From assembly GCA_031308135.1 (NCBI GenBank), contig JAHLJT010009436.1, forward strand, positions 121,497,608-121,561,607: a DNA stretch of 64,000 nt, given 5' to 3'. Positions 58,449 to 64,000 of this stretch are shown piece by piece (position 1 is the first letter of the stretch; every line of letters starts with the position of its first letter). The DNA is from Acheta domesticus. Lineage: Eukaryota > Arthropoda > Insecta > Orthoptera > Gryllidae. The notes below the pieces were generated by a model. It was not told where the DNA came from and did not search any database. It was given only the letters and a program-made list of their open reading frames with translations. Made by a program: the position numbers and the translations under genes.

Positions 58449-59270
58449 ACATTTTTGTTAAGATGTTGGCTCTTACACCAACCATGTACAATTTTAAACC
58501 TCATTTCTTCAATGATTGAAGCGCAAGGTGTTGGGGCTTGAGCCTAAGTACATCAAAACATATCGTTTGTGGTTTGCATCTCGCGTACGGGATAAATGTG
58601 TTGGTGTACTTGGCTTGTTGGGCTTTCCACACACAACACCGTATGACCCTGTAAACTCAATCGTTCCCTTAATTCATTTTCTGTCCACGGTATCTCCTGC
58701 GAGTGTCAATAAAACCAGTGTGCGCGACGCAAGCGCCTGTAAAACGCGATTTCAACGCTATCTCGATGCGGCACAGGGTTCCTCTAAACTGGACTACGCG
58801 TAGATTAGCTCATGAGCTTCGCGTGGTCCGGAGACAAGACTGCAATGCGCTCGCGAGCCGTCGGAGTGAGTGCGTTGGCGCCTGAAGAAAACGTTTCAGC
58901 TTGGGGGCGACTACAAGCACCGAAAGAAGTTAAAAAGTAAAATCACGAATACGTGGTTATTTTGATGGCGTTGCGACGATTTATTGCGTCTCAGAAGATG
59001 ACATATATCATGAAAGCAGTTTTAAATCGCGGAAATATTTCAATAATTGACGTAAGAATACTGAGTTACATTACTGAGTAAATAGTGGGAACTCTGAGAA
59101 AGTGAATAAGTAGTTTTTTTTCGCAATTAAAAATTTATGTTGTGTAAAATAAGAAGGGAAATAGCCCATGATGAAAACAATAATTCCATATGGAAATTGT
59201 GAAAACAAATACCTTCTCAAAGACCACGAGACCAAGACTACATGCAGCAGCTGACGATAAACGTGAAAGA
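58449..59270. other. Mixed stretch right of the tRNA-like sequence
   Basis: May include the SINE body, but no boundary or second copy was found. A 95-codon frame at 58,516-58,803 has no recognisable domain. Confidence 0.4.
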
Positions 59271-59870
59271 GGAGAGGAGAGAGTGTGTCCACCGAGCAGA
59301 GGCTGGGAATGCGCGTGGCGTGGTGGCGCCGGCAGAGCCGGTGCCTTTGAAAGGAGGCCCCTCGAACCGGAAGCGGTAGATTCAGGGATTAGGGCTCTGG
59401 ATTTCCCCGCCGCCCCTCCGTGTCCCCGGCACAAGCCCACGGCCGTTTGTCTTAATGCTGAGTCGCGGAGCAGGGTGCAGATACGCAAATGCCGTTTTCG
59501 ATTCCCCGCCGCGATATATCTCGTTGCAGGCGTTCGCAAACCGTCTCGCGAGTACGACAAAGAGGAAAATAATGAACAATATGACCCTAACAGAACGTGC
59601 AAATTAGATACGCTTCGTTAATGGTACACGCTGGAGACAACTATTACCAGAGATACAGAGTTGGAAACTTTGTCCCGCTAATTCGTCGAGATTAATTTCC
59701 TTCTTCGCGCGTGACTCAGGACGAAACGGGGAGAGATTCTCCGCAATTACAGCCGCAGCAGGAATAAAACCTCCGCCAAGTCTCCTTCGCACGGGAAATA
59801 TCACACCGAATCTAACTCCTTCGCGTTCCCAGCGTGCCGAGGAATGTGGGAATAATCTCGGAATGAAGAG
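59271..59870. promoter_or_regulatory. Candidate enhancer cluster
   Basis: Moderately GC-rich with many intact AT-rich words. It has Sox-like ACAAAG (59,557-59,562) and GAACAATA (59,574-59,581), a Su(H)-type TGTGGGAA (59,845-59,852) and two TEAD-type GGAATG words (59,841-59,846 and 59,860-59,865). Homeodomain-type TTAATT and TAATT words also occur. Such words arise by chance; their density is what makes the segment notable. Frames here overlap on both strands without domains. Confidence 0.3.
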
Positions 59871-60180
59871 ATGAGTTTATTTCTTCCTTTTTGGGGAGGA
59901 GAAGGTGTCGAGGCCCGTGAGTTGAGTTGTAGCTTTGAGCAGTTCGCACATCTCTGCGCTTGCATAACTCTTAGCGTGCAATCTGTATCGCGTTACGCCA
60001 GGTAGCTGGAACGAAGCCGTGCGCTTGTTACGGAAACGGGAGACCGGCGTCGTAACCCAAGATGGAAGATAGAGCACGGCTGGGCGGTCGCAGCGGGAGG
60101 GGCGGGTGCGGGAGGGGCGGGAGCGGGCTGGTGGGACGGGCAACGAAGCGCAGCCCCACAGGGACCTCACCTTTGCTGAC
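59871..60180. promoter_or_regulatory. GC-rich patch
   Basis: CpG-containing, with GGGAGGGGCGGG-type words near 60,094-60,122. A 97-codon antisense frame has no domain. Confidence 0.25.
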
Positions 60181-62035
60181 TCTTCCCCGTCGACAATGCG
60201 CTATTTTATGTCCGCATGATTTCTAAATCACGGCTGCAAAAATCTCATTAGTTGTGAAATGAGATGGGACGAAAAAAATATATATTACATTATATTTCAA
60301 CGTTTACGCAGCTGAAAAATATTTCCAGAATAGTATATTTGTGGTTTCCACGTGTGTAGGATTAAACTCGACGCTTTATTTTCGTGAATCCATGAATTAA
60401 TTTTTTAAATACATTATTATATTGTACTGTGTGTGATCATTTCATTTTCTAACTTAGAAAGTTGAAATGCATAAATCTGATATTAACTGCAAAAGATATC
60501 ATCAAGGCGAACCAAGATTTTTCTCCAAGGGAGGGGCTAGCCGGTTTGGTGCCTTAAAAATAATTTTTCATTTGTGCTGAGTTCAAAATTATTTTTTCTT
60601 GATTTACCAATTGAATTATCTATTTATTTATAACGAATTCGATAGAGATATTGAATGACTTCCATTAACATAGAAAATCACTAGAAATTAACTTTGTGAA
60701 TATGGTTTATCGGCTTCTGAGAGGCACTGAAGCCCCATAAGCCCCCTCCCCTTGGATACACTAAGGGCATGATTAATTACTCAGAGTTGGCAATTCCCCA
60801 CAATAATATGGCACATCGTAAAATTCAATAGGCTACGATATTTCAAAAATGGTCGAGTAAACATTGTTCTGTCCCGTATTGAATATTATAAATATGTTTT
60901 ACTCTCTACAAGTAACATTTTTCATTGATAGAATTTTGATGGAATATTTCATGAAAATGATGTATTACTAAAATATAGTATTTGCTGGCCAGAAATAGAG
61001 GATCTTATTGTAGCTGTACTTACCTTCCTCTCGGGAAAATATGTTTGCTTAAAAGCTTCTTGAGAATTGAAGGCTGTTCTGGGAAAAATGGAGAATGTGC
61101 GTTCAAGACGAGAGCTATTACATACGTTATCACTGCAAGTTCGTATAAGGAGAGTTAAGTTATGAAAGTTGTTTTGAAGAAAAGAGGAAATCAAATTTCA
61201 TGAGAGATTTGTGAAACAAAATATTTTTAAAACATTGAATTCACTGAGTTTTAATTTTAGATTTGTGGTGTAGATTATAGTAGATTATCATACACGGAAG
61301 TCATAATGTCATATATGGATGTCGTGTAACTCCTAAAGTAACAACATTCTGCTTTCACAAAAATGACGAAATTCTTATTCCACTGAGATACTTTTTTATT
61401 TAAATAACTTATATTTATATGTAAATTGTGAGTTTTGTTAAGGTACAAGTCTTATTTGAGAGATTTTATCTGTGGTGTACTATGTTGATTGGAACAATGC
61501 TCGAGCCAACACCGTTAATGTACCTTGTTTATTCCAATGAATGGAATGAGTTTTTTGAAAAGAGAAAATGAATGGTTTTTGGATAAAAATAATAAAACCT
61601 ATTCTTTTAAAACATTGTTTTTACTCCTTCGCGGACTTAAAACTTGCTTCTTGTGTAGATTGTGTCTCCGTTTGAAGTCAATAACCTTACTTTCAAGTTT
61701 TCTACAGTAAACCTTGATACTTACCGCTTGATCAAATCCATGTACAGGTGAACTACGTACTGTACTTTTTCCGTTCGATTTTTTCCCGTTAAAGACTACT
61801 TTTGACCTTTGCTTTTTCTCAGTATTTGGCCAGCAGGCTTTAAATAAAACGATGCGTTGCAGATTCCATTTTAAATATCCAAAGAAACAAAAAGGGAAAA
61901 TGAATGGGCGTCGTCTCTATTCAATTACAATGTCCATTCTTCGTTAGTGGTGAGTGATCGGTCTCTACGTGCCTCGGTCCTATTCATATCTAACAATAAG
62001 TCGTTCTGCATTTTCTTCTAGAAGCATGCCTTCGA
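60181..62035. other. AT-rich stretch, no gene seen
   Basis: Long AT-rich non-coding DNA. No element boundary, RNA gene or exon was recognised. Confidence 0.55.
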
Positions 62036-62430
62036 TCACTGTGAACTGCTCCAGTCGGCGGCCCTGGTGCCTTGCCATCCCGCCCGCGCCACGTGGGTCT
62101 TTCGCCCACGCACCTGCCCGCCCCCCGGGGTGCACAGCTCCGCCCATGCCCCGCCCCACCCCGTCTAACCCCGCCTCTCCCCGCCCCTCGCCGCCTCGCT
62201 TCACCTCCGGCCCCACTCGCGCCCCGGGGCGCACATAACGAACGGTCCCGGCAGACGCATTAGCGAAGGCAAGCGAGGGCGAGCGAGGGCGCGGGGAGGG
62301 GGAAGTGGGAAGAGGAGGCGCGGGGGTGGCGGCGGAGCGCTAGCCGCGACACTCGATTCGTTCCGCTGGACTCTCCTCCGCGGAGGAAGCGAACGCCGGT
62401 GAAGCCCAGCCGAGCCGCTCCCTGCAACCC
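62036..62430. promoter_or_regulatory. CpG-rich patch with a GC-skew switch
   Basis: C-rich on the + strand from 62,070 to 62,230, then G-rich from 62,260 to 62,340, so the skew changes sign at about 62,240. The same arrangement is seen at 6,881-7,520. Composition-based candidate regulatory element. Confidence 0.3.
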
Positions 62431-64000
62431 CATTTCTTGATGGAACGAACATTCGCAGAGTTCTTCGCTGGCTTAGCGCCCCTTCCGAGTTCAAAAAGCA
62501 TTTCCATTAAGGAACCATATTTCAATTTCTACACATCATATTTCATTGTCGATTTTCCTTTTCTTCGTGAGGCAGTGATTCTAGAGAGGGACGTTCTGGT
62601 TAGTTGATGGTTCGCTTTTGATTTAATTTTTCACATTTGAAGGAAATGATAGCAGCGATGTATGATGAAACGCTGACAAAGTTATAACTAGGAAACGAAC
62701 GAAGTGGCACCTCAATTATTCTGTTCATAAAAAATATGAATGACAATTAGCAATGTGATTTTCGTTCAAGATTTATTATATTTGCTAGTGCCAGTGGTAA
62801 TTATCTGGAATAAGTAAAGTAGCACTCTGATGTGTGAGACTGACTAGTTGTCACCATCGAACATATACACAGCACGGCCTTTAAAATGTTAGCACAAGCT
62901 AATTTTACAACGTACCTTAAAGTACTCGTAAACGAGTAATTCATATTACACAGATATGTACACACATTAATATTAAAGAAGTACCGTGCCGATGAACTAC
63001 CCCAAATGTAATAATTGCTATTAACAAAATCATTTTAGTAAACAAGTCTTACAATCTATTTCTATTTTGTTAAGGATAGATTTTTTCTGTTTCCTTTTTT
63101 AAGAATACGTGTATTGGAAACAAAATATTTCTCTGGCTGGCATATCAGGCAAATAATACTTAGAACTTTTAATTACATTTTCATCAAAGTCCTTTCGACT
63201 GATTTCTATAGAAAACTCAAGTAATCGTGTGTTAGGAATCATTGAGCCCTCTTCCATTAAGGTTTTTCTGAAAATTTAATACTGGTAAATGAAAAATGCA
63301 AAAAATTCGATTCATTGAGAAATAGATTGTGAGGCAATAATTTCTTTATCCATTAAGTAAGGATCTCCCTGATATCAAAAACTGATATTATTTAAATAAA
63401 AAGTGCATATACAATTTTTATGTAAAATTGTTTAAGGATTTACCATAATTTTATTCCATATCTGATTTAAAATATTTTATTGAAAAATCCTGTTTTTCTT
63501 TCACGAATACAGCTATTTCTTCTATTTACAAAACATCAAGACGTACAGTTCATGATATTGAAACGGGTGACTTCTAATTAATTATTAAAAAACTATTGAA
63601 ACGTATCAAATCCAAAATATATCTCTCTATTGACACGTTGTGCTTCTGTCATGGGTTCGAATATGCAAGGAGCACAATTCGGCTTACTTCATCGTTCAAC
63701 CACAATCTGCCCCCTGTAGACTCGCTTCCATACGGAAAACGACAAAACCTGAAAGTGTTTTTTTTAATGATATGCCAGATTGCACAATAATAACCAAGTT
63801 TGTTTTGTGTACTTTCTTTAGCACTAGAACAGTTTGAATTTATTATAACCAAAGATTTCATTTGATTCGGAACAACACTCTTTAAAAATTATTGACTTTG
63901 GTCATGACCATGAAAAATAAAATAATTGTTCGTACCTCCACACCATCACCTCCGACCAACCGGTTACCAGCTCTAGTCTTGATGTCTTCTACCTTGAATC
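62431..64000. other. AT-rich stretch to the window end, no gene seen
   Basis: Non-coding, AT-rich, with only short unrecognisable frames. Confidence 0.55.

Noticed and set aside
1..64000. MicroRNA precursors such as let-7, mir-10, mir-1, mir-9, mir-124 and bantam
   Set aside because: I looked for their mature sequences by eye on the + strand and saw none; less conserved microRNAs cannot be excluded.

Overview
The window looks like non-coding DNA from a large, repeat-rich arthropod genome, most likely an insect. It has long AT-rich stretches, isolated CpG-dense patches of a few hundred bases, tRNA-derived SINE-like sequences, a non-LTR retrotransposon of the Jockey/CR1 type, microsatellites and an assembly gap. 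The species cannot be named from what is visible. No host protein-coding gene could be established. The only convincing coding sequence belongs to the retrotransposon. Most other open frames lie in GC-rich or low-complexity DNA and do not survive comparison of the two copies described below.

Layout. 1-14,270 is single-copy flank: CpG-rich patches alternating with AT-rich DNA, a retrotransposon 3' tail (689-975, minus), a tRNA-derived SINE (4490-5012, minus), an imperfect inverted repeat (8826-8929), a hairpin-plus-AAAT tail (9480-9545), an (ATT)n tract (12,251-12,302) and a SINE-like head near 13,120-13,190. 14,271-34,944 (copy A) and 35,945-51,757 (copy B) are two versions of the same sequence on either side of exactly 1000 Ns. 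Copy A ends at the left edge of the gap and copy B starts at its right edge. This is the signature of two overlapping contigs, probably two haplotypes, joined without being merged. 51,758-64,000 is the single-copy right flank. It carries an 18-bp minisatellite, a second copy of the 4.5-kb SINE with AAT-type repeats on both sides, a tRNA-like sequence at 58.4 kb and several more CpG-rich patches.

Because A and B look allelic, they act as a natural experiment. Copy A holds a near-full-length 5.25-kb LINE (24,518-29,771, minus) flanked by a 7-bp target duplication; copy B has the empty site. Copy B holds a 427-bp TG...CA insert with a 4-bp ATAT duplication (42,788-43,214), which looks like a solo LTR; copy A has the empty site. 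The two copies also differ in a CA repeat, a small minisatellite and many one-base indels, the last concentrated in the gap-proximal part of copy B.

The rest of the window is best read as regulatory or neutral DNA. Short GC-rich patches, several with embedded homeodomain, POU, Sox, Su(H) or TEAD-like words, recur every 1-3 kb. Many are bordered on one side by several hundred bases of strand-asymmetric purine- or pyrimidine-rich DNA. That is compatible with clustered enhancers or CpG-island-like elements in a developmental gene desert or long intron. This is inference; conservation and expression data would be needed to establish it.
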